The notes beneath the pieces are model-generated. The model was not told the origin of the DNA. It saw only the letters and a list, made by a program, of their open reading frames with translations, and made no database searches. Position numbers and translations under genes: made by a program. From Ptiloglossa arizonensis (taxonomy: Eukaryota; Arthropoda; Insecta; Hymenoptera; Colletidae): a stretch of DNA of 64,000 nt. The stretch spans positions 310,001 through 374,000 of the forward strand of contig NW_027478538.1 of the NCBI RefSeq assembly GCF_051014685.1, in the 5' to 3' direction. Positions 48,780-59,996 of this stretch are shown one piece after another; position 1 is the first letter of the stretch, and every line of letters starts with the position of its first letter.

Positions 48780-50520
48780 CGCCGTTTCCTTCTTTGTTTC
48801 TCCGTTTCTTTCTTCGTTTCTCCGTTTCTTTCTTCGTTTCTCCGTTTCCTTGTACGTTTCTCCGTTTATTTCTTCGTTTCTCCATTTATTTCTCCGTTTC
48901 TTTGTTCGTTTCTCCGTTTCTTTGTTCGTTTCTCCGTTTCTTTGTTCGTTTCTCGTTTCTTTGTTCGTTTCTCCTTTTCTTTCTGCGTTTCATCGCTTCT
49001 TTCTTCGTTCCTCCGTTTCTTTCTTCGTTTCTCCGTTTCTTTCCTCGTTTCTCCGTTTCTTTCTTCGTTTCTTCGTTTCTTTCTTCGTTTCTCCGTTTCC
49101 TTGTTCGTTTCTCCGTTTATTTCTTCGTTTCACCATTCATTTCTCCGTTTCTTTCTTCGTTTCTCCGTTTCACTCTTCGTTTCTCCGTTTCTTTCTTCGT
49201 TTCTCCGTTTCTTTCTTCGTTTCACCGTTTCTTTCCTCGTTTCTGCGTTTCTTTCTTCGTTTCTCCGTTTCTTTCTTCGTTTCTCCGTTTCTTTCTTCGT
49301 TTCTCCGTTTCTTTCTTCGTTTCTCCGTTTCTTTCCTCCTTTCTCCGATTCTTTCTTCGTTTCTTCGTTTCTTTCTTCGTTTCACCGTTTCTTTCTCCGT
49401 TTCTCCGTTTATTCCTTCATTTCCCCATTTATTTCTCCGTTTCTCCGTTTCTTTCTTCGTTTCTCCGTTTCTTTGTTCGTTTCTGCGTTTATTTCTTCGT
49501 TTCTCCATTTATTTCACCGTTTCTCCATATCTTTCTTCGTTTCTACGTTTCTTTGTTCGTTTCTGCGTTTCTTTCTTCGTTTCTCCGTTTCTTTCTTCGT
49601 TTCCCCGTTTCTTTCTTCGTTTCTCCGTTTCTTTCTTCGTTTCTCCGTTTCTTTGTTCGTTTCTCCGTTTCTTTCATCGTTTCTCCGTTTCTTTCTTCGT
49701 TTCTCCGTTTCTTTCTTCGTTTCTCCGTTTCTTTCTTCGTTTCTCCGTTTCTTTCTTCGTTTCTCCGTTTCTTTCTTCGTTTCTCCGTTTCTTTCTTCGT
49801 TTCTCCGTTTCTTTCTTCGTTTCTCCGTTTCTTTGTTCGTTTCTCCGTTTCTTTCATCGTTTCTCCGTTTCGTCCTTCGTTTCTCCGTTTCTTTCTTCGC
49901 TTCTCCGTTTCTTTCTTCCTTTCTCCGTTTCTTTGTTCGCTTCTCCGTTTCTTTCTTCGTTTCTCCGTTTCTTTCTTCGTTGCTCCGTTTCTTTGTTCGT
50001 TTCTCCGTTTCTTTTTTCGTTTCTTTGTTTCTTTCTTCGTTTCTCCGTTTATTTCTTCGTTTCTCCATTTATTTCTTCGTTTCTCCGTTTCCTTGTTCGA
50101 TTCTCCGTTCCTTCTTCCGTTTCTCCATTTCTTTCTTCGATTCTCCGTTTCTTTCTCGTTTCTCCGTTTCCTGGTTCGTTTCTCCGTTTATTTCTTCGTA
50201 TCTCCATTTATTTCTCCGTTTCTCCGTTTCTCCGTTTCTTTCTTCGTTTCGCCGTTTCCTTCTTTGTTTCTCCGTTTCTTTCTTCGTTTCTCCGTTTCTT
50301 TCTTCGTTTCTCCGTTTCCTTGTACGTTTCTCCGTTTATTTCTTCGTTTCTCCATTTATTTCTCCGTTTCTTTGTTCGTTTCTCCGTTTCTTTGTTCGTT
50401 TCTCCGTTTCTTTGTTCGTTTCTCCGTTTCTTTGTTCGTTTCTCGTTTCTTTGTTCGTTTCTCCTTTTCTTTCTGCGTTTCATCGCTTCTTTCTTCGTTC
50501 CTCCGTTTCTTTCTTCGTTT
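48780..50520 (+). repeat. 1,741-bp tandem duplication, unit 1
   Basis: At every rare variant I compared (TTTCACTCTTCG, TTTCCTCCTTTC, TTCGATTCTCCGTTCC, TTTCGTCC, TTTTTTCGTTTCTTTG) this unit is identical to 50,521-52,261 at an offset of exactly 1,741 bp. I found no difference by eye. Confidence 0.92.
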
Positions 50521-52261
50521 CGCCGTTTCCTTCTTTGTTTCTCCGTTTCTTTCTTCGTTTCTCCGTTTCTTTCTTCGTTTCTCCGTTTCCTTGTACGTTT
50601 CTCCGTTTATTTCTTCGTTTCTCCATTTATTTCTCCGTTTCTTTGTTCGTTTCTCCGTTTCTTTGTTCGTTTCTCCGTTTCTTTGTTCGTTTCTCGTTTC
50701 TTTGTTCGTTTCTCCTTTTCTTTCTGCGTTTCATCGCTTCTTTCTTCGTTCCTCCGTTTCTTTCTTCGTTTCTCCGTTTCTTTCCTCGTTTCTCCGTTTC
50801 TTTCTTCGTTTCTTCGTTTCTTTCTTCGTTTCTCCGTTTCCTTGTTCGTTTCTCCGTTTATTTCTTCGTTTCACCATTCATTTCTCCGTTTCTTTCTTCG
50901 TTTCTCCGTTTCACTCTTCGTTTCTCCGTTTCTTTCTTCGTTTCTCCGTTTCTTTCTTCGTTTCACCGTTTCTTTCCTCGTTTCTGCGTTTCTTTCTTCG
51001 TTTCTCCGTTTCTTTCTTCGTTTCTCCGTTTCTTTCTTCGTTTCTCCGTTTCTTTCTTCGTTTCTCCGTTTCTTTCCTCCTTTCTCCGATTCTTTCTTCG
51101 TTTCTTCGTTTCTTTCTTCGTTTCACCGTTTCTTTCTCCGTTTCTCCGTTTATTCCTTCATTTCCCCATTTATTTCTCCGTTTCTCCGTTTCTTTCTTCG
51201 TTTCTCCGTTTCTTTGTTCGTTTCTGCGTTTATTTCTTCGTTTCTCCATTTATTTCACCGTTTCTCCATATCTTTCTTCGTTTCTACGTTTCTTTGTTCG
51301 TTTCTGCGTTTCTTTCTTCGTTTCTCCGTTTCTTTCTTCGTTTCCCCGTTTCTTTCTTCGTTTCTCCGTTTCTTTCTTCGTTTCTCCGTTTCTTTGTTCG
51401 TTTCTCCGTTTCTTTCATCGTTTCTCCGTTTCTTTCTTCGTTTCTCCGTTTCTTTCTTCGTTTCTCCGTTTCTTTCTTCGTTTCTCCGTTTCTTTCTTCG
51501 TTTCTCCGTTTCTTTCTTCGTTTCTCCGTTTCTTTCTTCGTTTCTCCGTTTCTTTCTTCGTTTCTCCGTTTCTTTGTTCGTTTCTCCGTTTCTTTCATCG
51601 TTTCTCCGTTTCGTCCTTCGTTTCTCCGTTTCTTTCTTCGCTTCTCCGTTTCTTTCTTCCTTTCTCCGTTTCTTTGTTCGCTTCTCCGTTTCTTTCTTCG
51701 TTTCTCCGTTTCTTTCTTCGTTGCTCCGTTTCTTTGTTCGTTTCTCCGTTTCTTTTTTCGTTTCTTTGTTTCTTTCTTCGTTTCTCCGTTTATTTCTTCG
51801 TTTCTCCATTTATTTCTTCGTTTCTCCGTTTCCTTGTTCGATTCTCCGTTCCTTCTTCCGTTTCTCCATTTCTTTCTTCGATTCTCCGTTTCTTTCTCGT
51901 TTCTCCGTTTCCTGGTTCGTTTCTCCGTTTATTTCTTCGTATCTCCATTTATTTCTCCGTTTCTCCGTTTCTCCGTTTCTTTCTTCGTTTCGCCGTTTCC
52001 TTCTTTGTTTCTCCGTTTCTTTCTTCGTTTCTCCGTTTCTTTCTTCGTTTCTCCGTTTCCTTGTACGTTTCTCCGTTTATTTCTTCGTTTCTCCATTTAT
52101 TTCTCCGTTTCTTTGTTCGTTTCTCCGTTTCTTTGTTCGTTTCTCCGTTTCTTTGTTCGTTTCTCCGTTTCTTTGTTCGTTTCTCGTTTCTTTGTTCGTT
52201 TCTCCTTTTCTTTCTGCGTTTCATCGCTTCTTTCTTCGTTCCTCCGTTTCTTTCTTCGTTT
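50521..52261 (+). repeat. 1,741-bp tandem duplication, unit 2
   Basis: This is an apparently exact copy of the preceding 1,741 bp. It is the youngest-looking event in the window, and also the place where an assembly could most easily have gained or lost a copy. Confidence 0.92.
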
Positions 52262-54249
52262 CTCCGTTTCTTTCCTCGTTTCTCCGTTTCTTTCTTCGTT
52301 TCTCCGTTTCTTTCTTCGTTTCTCCGTTTCCTTGTTCGTTTCTCCGTTTATTTCTTCGTTTCACCATTCATTTCTCCGTTTCTTTCTTCGTTTCTCCGTT
52401 TCATTCTTCGTTTCTCCGTTTCTTTCTTCGTTTCTCCGTTTCTTTCTTCGTTTCACCGTTTCTTTCCTCGTTTCTGCGTTTCTTCCTTCGTTTCTCCGTT
52501 TCTTTCTTCGTTTCTCCGTTTCTTTCTTCGTTTCTCCGTTTCTTTCTTCGTTTCTCCGTTTCTTTCTTCGTTTCTCCGTTTCTTTCTTCGTTTCACCGTT
52601 TCTTTCTTCGTTTCTCCGTTTATTCCTTCATTTCCCCATTTATTTCTCCGTTTCTCCGTTTCTTTCTTCGTTTCTCCGTTTCTTTGTTCGTTTCTGCGTT
52701 TATTTCTTCGTTTCTCCATTTATTTCACCGTTTCTCCGTATCTTTCTTCGTTTCTACGTTTCTTTGTTCGTTTCTGCGTTTCTTTCTTCGTTACTCCGGT
52801 TCTTTCTTCGTTTCTCCGTTTCTTTCTTCGTTTCTCCGTTTCTTTCTTCGTTTCTCCGTTTCTTTGATCGTTTCTCCGTTTCTTTCATCGTTTCTCCGTT
52901 TCTTTCTTCGTTTCTCCGTTTCTTTCTTCGTTTCTCCGTTTCTTTCTTCATTTCTCCGTTTCTTTGTTCGCTTCTCCGTTTCTTTCTTCGTTTCTCCGTT
53001 TCTTTCCTCGTTTCTCCCTTTCTTTCTACGTTTCTCCGTTTCTTTCTTCGCTTCTCCGTTTCTTTGTTCGTTTCTCCGTTTATTTCTTCGTTTCTCCATT
53101 TATTTCTCCGTTTCTCCATTTCTTTCTTCGTTACTCCGGTTCTTTCTTCGTTTCTCCGTTTCTTTCTTCGTTTCTCCATTTATTTCTCCGTTTCTCCGTT
53201 TCTTTCTTCGTTACTCCGGTTCTTTCTTCGTTTCTCCGTTTCTTTCTTCGTTTCTCCGTTTCTTTCTTCGTTTCTCCGTTTCTTTCTTCGTTTCTCCGTT
53301 TCTTTGTTCGTTTCTCCGTTTCTTTCTTCGTTTCTCCGTTTCTTTCTTCGTTTCTCCGTTTCTTTCTTCGTTTCACCGTCTCTTTCTTCGTTTCTCCGTT
53401 TATTTCTTCGTTTCTTCATTTATTTCTCCGTTTCTCCGTTTCTTTGTTCGTTTCTCCGTTTCTTTGTTCGTTTCTCCGTTTCTTTGTTCGTTTCTCCGTT
53501 TCTTTGTTCGTTTCTCCGTTTCTTTGTTCGTTTCTCCGTTTCTTTCTTCGTTTCTCCATTTCTTTCTTTGTTTCTCCGTTTCTTTCGTTATTTCTCCGTT
53601 TATTTCTTCGTTTCGCCGTTTCTTTCTTCGTTCCTGCGTTTCTTTCTTCGTTTCTCCGTTTATATCTTAGTTTCTCCATTTATTTCTCCGTTTCTTTCTT
53701 CGTTTCTCCGTTTCATTCTTCGTTTCTCCGTTTCTTTCTTCGTTCCTCCGTTTCTTTGTTCGTTTCTCCGTTTCTTTCTTTGTTTCTCCGTTTCTTTCTT
53801 CATTTCTCCGTTCATTTCTTCGTTTCTCCGTTTCATTCTTCGTTTCTGCGTTTCATTGTTCGTTTCTTCGTTTCTATCTTCGTTTCCCCGTTTCTTTGTT
53901 CGCTTCTCCGTTTCTTTCTTCGTTTCTTCGTTTCTTTCTTCGTTTCTCCGTTTATTTCTTCGTTTCTCCATTTATTTCTCCGTTTCTCCGTTTCTTTCTT
54001 CGTTTCTCCGTTTCTTTGTTCGTTTCTCCGTTTCTTTTCCCGTTTCTCGGTTTATTTCTTCGTTTCTCCAATTATTTCTCCGTTTCTTTCTTCGTTTCTC
54101 CGTTTCTTTCTTCGTTTCTCCGTTTCTTTCTTCGTTTCTCCATTTATTTCTCCGTTCTTCCGTTTCTTTCTTCGTATCTGCGTTTCTTTCTTCGTTTCGC
54201 CGCTTCTTTGTTCGTTTCTCCGTTTCTTTTCCCGTTTCTCGGGATATTT

Positions 54250-55066
54250 CTTCGTTTCTCCAATTATTTCTCCGTTTCTCCGTAACTTTCTTCGTATCTC
54301 CGTTTCTTTGTTCGCTTCTCCGTTCCTTTGTTCGTGTCTACGATTCTTTCTTCGTTTGTCCGCTTCTTTGTTCGTTTCTGCGTTTCTTTCTCCGATTCTC
54401 GGTTTATTTCTTCGTTTCTCCGTTTCTCCGTTTCTTTCTTCGATTCTCCGTTTCTTTCTTCATTTCTCCGTTTCTTTCTTCGTATCTCCGTTTCTTTCTT
54501 TGTTTCTCCGTTTCTTTCTTCGTTTCTCCGTTTCTTTCTTCGTTTCTCCGTTTCCTTGTTCATTTCTCTGTATATTTCTTCGTTTCTCCATTTATTTCTC
54601 CGTTTCTCCGTTTCTTTCTTCGTTTCTCCCTGTCTTTGTTCGTTTCTCCGTTTCTTTGTTCTTTTCTCCGTTTCTTTGTTCGTTTCTCCGTTTATTTCTT
54701 CATTTCTCCATTTATTTCTCCGATTCTCCGTTTCTTTCTTCGTTTCTCCGTTTCTTTGTTCGTTTCTCTATTTCTTTGTTCGTTTCTCCGTTTCTTTCTC
54801 CGATTCTCCGTTTCTTTCTGAGTTTCTACATTTATTTCTTCGTTTCTCCATTTATTTCACCGTTTCTCCGTTTCTTTCTTCGTTTCTCCGTTTCCTCGTT
54901 CGTTTCTCCGTTTATTTCTTCGTTTCTCCATTTATTTCTCCGTTTCTCCGTTTCTTTCTTCGTTTCTCCGTTTCTTTCTTCGTTTCTCCGCTTCTTTGTT
55001 CGTTTCTCCGTTTCTCTCTTCGATTCTCCGTTTATTTCTTCGTTTCACCGTTTCTTTCTTCGTTTC
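54250..55066 (+). repeat. Older duplicated block, copy 1 (offset 4,501 bp)
   Basis: This matches 58,751-59,567 at a steady 4,501-bp offset, with shared odd phrases such as CTACGATTCTTTC, TTTCTCTGTATATTTC and TCCCTGTCTTTG. Scattered differences (GTGTCTACG against GTGCCTACG, GTCCGCTTC against GTCCTCTTC) make it older than the duplications further left. It lies in the heterogeneous edge zone of the array. Confidence 0.88.
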
Positions 55067-58000
55067 TCTGTTTATTTCTTCGTTTCTCCGTTTCTTTCTT
55101 GGTTTTTTCGTTTCTTTCTTCATTTCTCCGTTTCTTTCTTCGTTTCTCCGTTTCTTCCTTCGTTTCACCGTTTCACCGTTTCTCCGTTTCTCGGTTTATT
55201 CCTTCGTTTCTCCATTTATTTCTCCGATTCTCCGTTTCTTTCTTCGTTTCTTCGTTTCTTTCATCGTTACTCCGTTTCTTTCTTCGTTTCTTCGTTTCTT
55301 TCTTCGTTACTCCGTTTCTTTCTCCGACTCTCGGTTTATTTCTTCGTTTCTCCATTTATTTCTCCGATTCTGTGTTTCTTTCTACGTTTCTTTCTTCGTT
55401 GCTCCGTTTCTTCCTTCGTTTCATCGTTTCTCCATTTCTCCGTTTGTCGGTTTATTCCTTCGTTTCTCCATTTATATCTCCAATTCTCCGTTTCTTTCTT
55501 CGTTTCTCCGTTTCCTCGTTCGTTTCTCCGTTTATTTCTTCGTTTCTCCATTTATTTCTCCGTTTCTCCGTTTCTTTCTTCGTTTCTCCGTTTCTTTCTT
55601 CGTTTCTCCGTTTCTTTCTTCGTTTCACCGTTTCTTTCTTCGTTTCTCCGTTTATTCCTTCATTTCCCCATTTATTTCACCGTTTCTCCGTATCTTTCTT
55701 CGTTTCTACGTTTCTTTGTTCGTTTCTGCGTTTCTTTCTTCGTTACTCCGGTTCTTTCTTCGTTTCTCCGTTTCTTTCTTCGTTTCTCCGTTTCATTCTT
55801 CGTTTCTCCGTTTCTTTGTTCGTTTCTCCGTTTCTTTCATCGTTTCTCCGTTTCTTTCTTCGTTTTATCCGTTTCTTTCTTCGTTTCTCCGTTTCTTTCT
55901 TCATTTCTCCGTTTCTTTGTTCGCTTCTCCGTTTCTTTCTTCGTTTCTCCGTTTCTTTCCTCGTTTCTCCGTTTCTTTCTACGTTTCTCCGTTTCTTTCT
56001 TCGCTTCTCCGTTTCTTTGTTCGTTTCTCCGTTTATTTCTTCGTTTCTCCATTTATTTCTCCGTTTCTCCGTTTCTTTCTTCGTTACTCCGGTTCTTTCT
56101 TCGTTTCTCTGTTTCTTTCTTCGTTTCTCCATTTATTTCTCCGTTTCTCCGTTTCTTTCTTCGTTACTCCGGTTCTTTCTTCGTTTCTCCGTTTCTTTCT
56201 TCGTTTCTCCGTTTCTTTCTTCATTTCTCCGTTTCTTTGTTCGCTTCTCCGTTTCTTTGTTCGTTTCTCCGTTTCTTTCTTCGTTTCTCCATTTCTTTCT
56301 TTGTTTCTCCGTTTCTTTCGTTATTTCTCCGTTTATTTCTTCGTTTCGCCGTTTCTTTCTTCGTTTCTCCGTTTCTTTCTTCGTTTCTCCGTTTATATCT
56401 TCGTTTCTCCATTTATTTCTCCGTTTCTTTCTTCGTTTCTCCGTTTCATTCTTCGTTTCTCCGTTTCTTTCTTCGTTCCTCCGTTTCTTTGTTCGTTTCT
56501 CCGTTTCTTTCTTTGTTTCTCCGTTTATTTCTTCATTTCTCCGTTCATTTCTTCGTTTCTCCGTTTCATTCTTCGTTTCTGCGTTTCATTGTTCGTTTCT
56601 TCGTTTCTATCTTCGTTTCTCCGTTTCTTTGTTCGCTTCTCCGTTTCTTTCTTCGTTTCTCCATTTATTTCTCCGTTTCTCCGTTTCTTTCTTCGTTACT
56701 CCGGTTCTTTCTTCGTTTCTCCGTTTCTTTCTTCGTTTCTCCGTTTCTTTCTTCGTTTCTCCGTTTCTTTCTTCGTTTCTCCGTTTCTTTCTTCGTTTCA
56801 CCGTCTCTTTCTTCGTTTCTCCGTTTATTTCTTCATTTCTCCATTTATTTCTCCGTTTCTCCGTTTCTTTCTTCGTTTCTCCGTTTCTTTGTTCGTTTCT
56901 CCGTTTCTTTGTTCGTTTCTCCGTATCTTTGTTCGTTTCTCCGTTTATTTCTTCGTTTCTCCGTTTCATTCTTCGTTTCTGCGTTTCATTTTTCGTTTCT
57001 CCGTTTCTTTGTTCGTTTCTCCGTTTCTTTGTTCGTTTCTCCGTTTCTTTGTTCGTTTCTTCGTTTCTTTCTTCGTTTCTCCGCTTATTTCTTCGTTTCT
57101 CCGTTTCTTTCTTCGTTTCTCCGTTTCTTTCTTCGTTTCTCCGTTTATTTCTTCGTTTCTCCATTTATTTCTCCGTTTCTCCGTTTCTTTCTTCGTTTCT
57201 CCGTTTCTTTGTTCGTTTCCCCGTTTCTTTTTCCGTTTCTCGGTTTATTTCTGCGTTTCTCCATTTATTTCTCCGTTTCTTTCTTCGTTTCTCCGTTTCT
57301 TATTTCGTTTCTCCCTTTCTTTCTTCGTTTCTCCGTTTCTTTCTTCATTTCTCCGTTTCTTTCTTCGTTTCTCCGTTTCTTTCTTCGTTTCTCCGTTTCT
57401 TTCTTCGTTTCTCCGTTTCTTTCTTCATTTCTCCGTTTCTTTCTTCGTTTCTCCGTTTCTTTCTTCGTTTCTCCGTTTATTTCTTCGTTTCTCCATTTAT
57501 TTCTCCGTTTCTTTCTTCGTTTCTCCGTATATGTCTTCGTTTCTTCATTTATTTCTCCGTTTCTCCGTTTCTTTGTTCGTTTCTCCGTTTCTTTCTTCGT
57601 TTCTCCGTTTCTTTGTTCGTTTCTCCCTTTCTTTGTTCGTTTCTCCATTTCTTTGTTCGTTTCTCCGTTTCTTTGTTCGTTTCTGCATTACTCCCTCCGT
57701 TTCTCGGTTTATTCCTTCATTTCTCCATTTATTTCTCCGATTCTCCGTTTCTTTCTTCGTTGCTTCGTTTCTTTCTTCGTTTCTTTCTTCGTTACTCCGT
57801 TTCTTTCTCCGTTTCTCCGTTTCCTTGTTCATTTCTCCATTTATTTCTTCTTTTCTCCATTTATTTCCCCGCTTCTTTTTTCGTTTCTCCGTTTCTTTGT
57901 TCGTTTCTCCGTTTCTTTGTTCGTTTCTCCGTTTCTGACTTCGTTTCTCCGTTTCTTTCTTCGTTTCTGCGTTTCTTTCTTCGGTGCTCCGTTTCTTTCT

Positions 58001-58750
58001 TCGTTTCTCAGTTTCTTTCTTCGTTTCTCCCTTTCTTTCTTCGTTTCTCCGTTTCTTTCTTCGTTTCTCCGTCTCTTTCTTCGTTTCTCCGTTTATTTCT
58101 TCGTTTCTCCATTTATTTCTCCGTTTCTCCATTTCTTTCTTCGTTTCTCCGTTTCTTTGTTCGTTTCTCCGGTTCTTTTCCCGTTTCTCGGTTTATTTCT
58201 TCGTTTCTCCAATTATTTCTCCGTTTCTTTCTTCGATTCTCCGTTTCTTTCTTCATTTCTCCGTTTCCTTCTTCGTTTCTCCGTTTCTTTCTTCGTTTCT
58301 CCGTTTCTTTCTTCGTTTCTCCGTTTATTTCTTCGTTTCTCTATTTATTTCTCAGTTTCTCGGTTTCTTTGTTCGTTTCTCCGTTTCATTGTTCGTTTCT
58401 CCGTTTCTTTGTTCGTTTCTTCTTTTCTTTCTTCGTTTCTCCGTTTCTTTGTTCGTTTCTCCCTTTCTTTGTTCGTTTCTCCGTTTCTTTCTTCGCTTCT
58501 CCGTTTCTTTCTTCGTTTCTCCGTTTCTCTCTCCGTTTCTCGGTTTATTCCTTCGTTTCTCCATTTATTTCTACGATTCTCCGTTTCTTTCTTCGTTTCT
58601 TCGTTTCTTTCTTCGTTTCTCCGTTTCTTTCTTCGTTTCTCCGTTTCTTTCTTCGTTTCTCCGTTTCTTTCTCCGTTTCTCCGTTTCTTTCTTGGTTTCT
58701 CCGTTTCTTTCTTCGTTTCTCCGTTTCTTTCTACGTCTCTCCGTTGATTT

Positions 58751-59567
58751 CTTCGTTTCTCCATTTATTTCTCCGTTTCTCCGTTTCTTTCTTCGTATCT
58801 CCGTTTCTTTGTTCGCTTCTCCGTTCCTTTGTTCGTGCCTACGATTCTTTCTTCGTTTGTCCTCTTCTTTGTTCGTTTCTGCGTTTCTTTCTCCGTTTCT
58901 CGGTTTATTTCTTCGTTTCTCCGTTTCTCCGTTTCTTTCTTCGATTCTCCGTTTCTTTCTTCATTTCTCCGTTTCTTTCTTCGTATCTCCGTTTCTTTCT
59001 TCGTTTCTCCGTTTCTTTCTTCGTTTCTCCGTTTCTTTCTTCGCTTCTCCGTTTCCTTGTTCATTTCTCTGTATATTTCTTCGTTTCTCCATTTATTTCT
59101 CCGTTTCTCCGTTTCTTTCTTCGTTTCTCCCTGTCTTTGTTCGTTTCTCCGTTTCTTTGTTCTTTTCTCCGTTTCTTTGTTCGTTTCTCCGTTTATTTCT
59201 TCATTTCTCCATTTATTTCTCCGATTCTCCGTTTCTTTCTTCGTTTCTCCGTTTCTTTGTTCGTTTCTCTATTTCTTTGTTCGTTTCTCCGTTTCTTTCT
59301 CCGATTCTCCGTTTCTTTCTTCGTTTCTCCATTTATTTCTTCTTTTCTCCATTTATTTCACCGTTTCTCCGTTTCTTTCTTCGTTTCTCCGTTTCCTCGT
59401 TCGTTTCTCCGTTTATTTCTTCGTTTCTCCATTTATTTCTCCGTTTCTCCGTTTCTTTCTTCGTTTCTCCGTTTCTTTCTTCGTTTCTCCGCTTCTTTGT
59501 TCGTTTCTCCGTTTCTCTCTTCGATTCTCCGTTTATTTCTTCGTTTCACCGTTTCTTTCTTCGTTTC
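58751..59567 (+). repeat. Older duplicated block, copy 2
   Basis: This is the partner of 54,250-55,066, in the same orientation. It lies within 1.3 kb of the array edge and has accumulated substitutions relative to its partner. Confidence 0.88.
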
Positions 59568-59949
59568 TCCGTTTCTTTCTTCGTTTCTCCGTCTCTTTCC
59601 TCGTTTCTCCGTTTCTTTCTTCGTTTCTACGTCTCTTTCTTCGTTTCTCCATTTATTTCTCCGTTTCTCCGTTTCATTCTTCGTTTCTCCGTTTCTTTTT
59701 TCAATTCTTCGTTTCTTTGTTCGTTTCTCCAATTCTTTCTTGGTTTCTCCGTTTCTGTGTTCGTTTCTCCGTTTCTCTGATCGTGTCTCCGTTTCTTTCT
59801 CCGTTTCTCCGTTTCTTTGTTCTATTCTACGTTTCTTTGTTCGTTTCTCCGTTTCTTTCTCCGTTTCTCGGTCTATTTCTTCGTTTCCCCGTTTCTCTCT
59901 TCGTTTCTTCGTTTCTTTCTTCATTTCTCCGTTTCTTTCTTCGTTTCTT

Positions 59950-59996
59950 CGTTTCCCCGTTTCTCCGTTTCTCCGTTTCTCCGTTTCTCCGTTTCG
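59950..59996 (+). repeat. Short run of pure 8-bp modules at the left array edge
   Basis: The last bases before the spacer are about five plain 8-bp modules (CGTTTCCC once, then CGTTTCTC four times) ending in CGTTTCG, with no 12-bp module. The opposite array begins with the same plain 8-bp repeat, so this is the shared edge form of the satellite. Confidence 0.9.

Larger units (their letters stand above)
1..59996 (+). repeat. Main satellite array, 20-bp composite unit (8 + 12 bp), pyrimidine strand
   Basis: The whole stretch is tandem copies of CGTTTCTCCGTTTCTTTCTT with point variants, and I saw no foreign insertion in it. Each unit divides at its two CG dinucleotides into an 8-bp module CGTTTCTC and a 12-bp module CGTTTCTTTCTT. 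Common 12-bp variants are CGTTTCTTTGTT, CGTTTATTTCTT, CGTTTATTTCTC, CGTTTCTTCCTT and CGTTTCTTTCAT. Common 8-bp variants are CGTTACTC, CGTATCTC, CGCTTCTC, CATTTCTC and CGTTTCGC. Occasional 8-8 or 12-12 neighbours shift the 20-bp phase. It continues past the left edge of the window. The strand is strongly T+C-rich with two CpG per unit. It reads as satellite DNA, not a gene. Confidence 0.98.

Noticed and set aside
26383..53670. A 9,095-codon open frame on the + strand, with others of thousands of codons at 29,850-54,821, 124-20,562 and 34,046-52,867
   Set aside because: All three forward frames are open with the same cyclic peptide because the satellite contains no stop trinucleotide in this strand. 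There are no domains, no codon-position bias and no unique segment.
1..59996. CRISPR array
   Set aside because: The units are contiguous, with no unique spacers between repeats, and there are no cas genes. This is an animal satellite.
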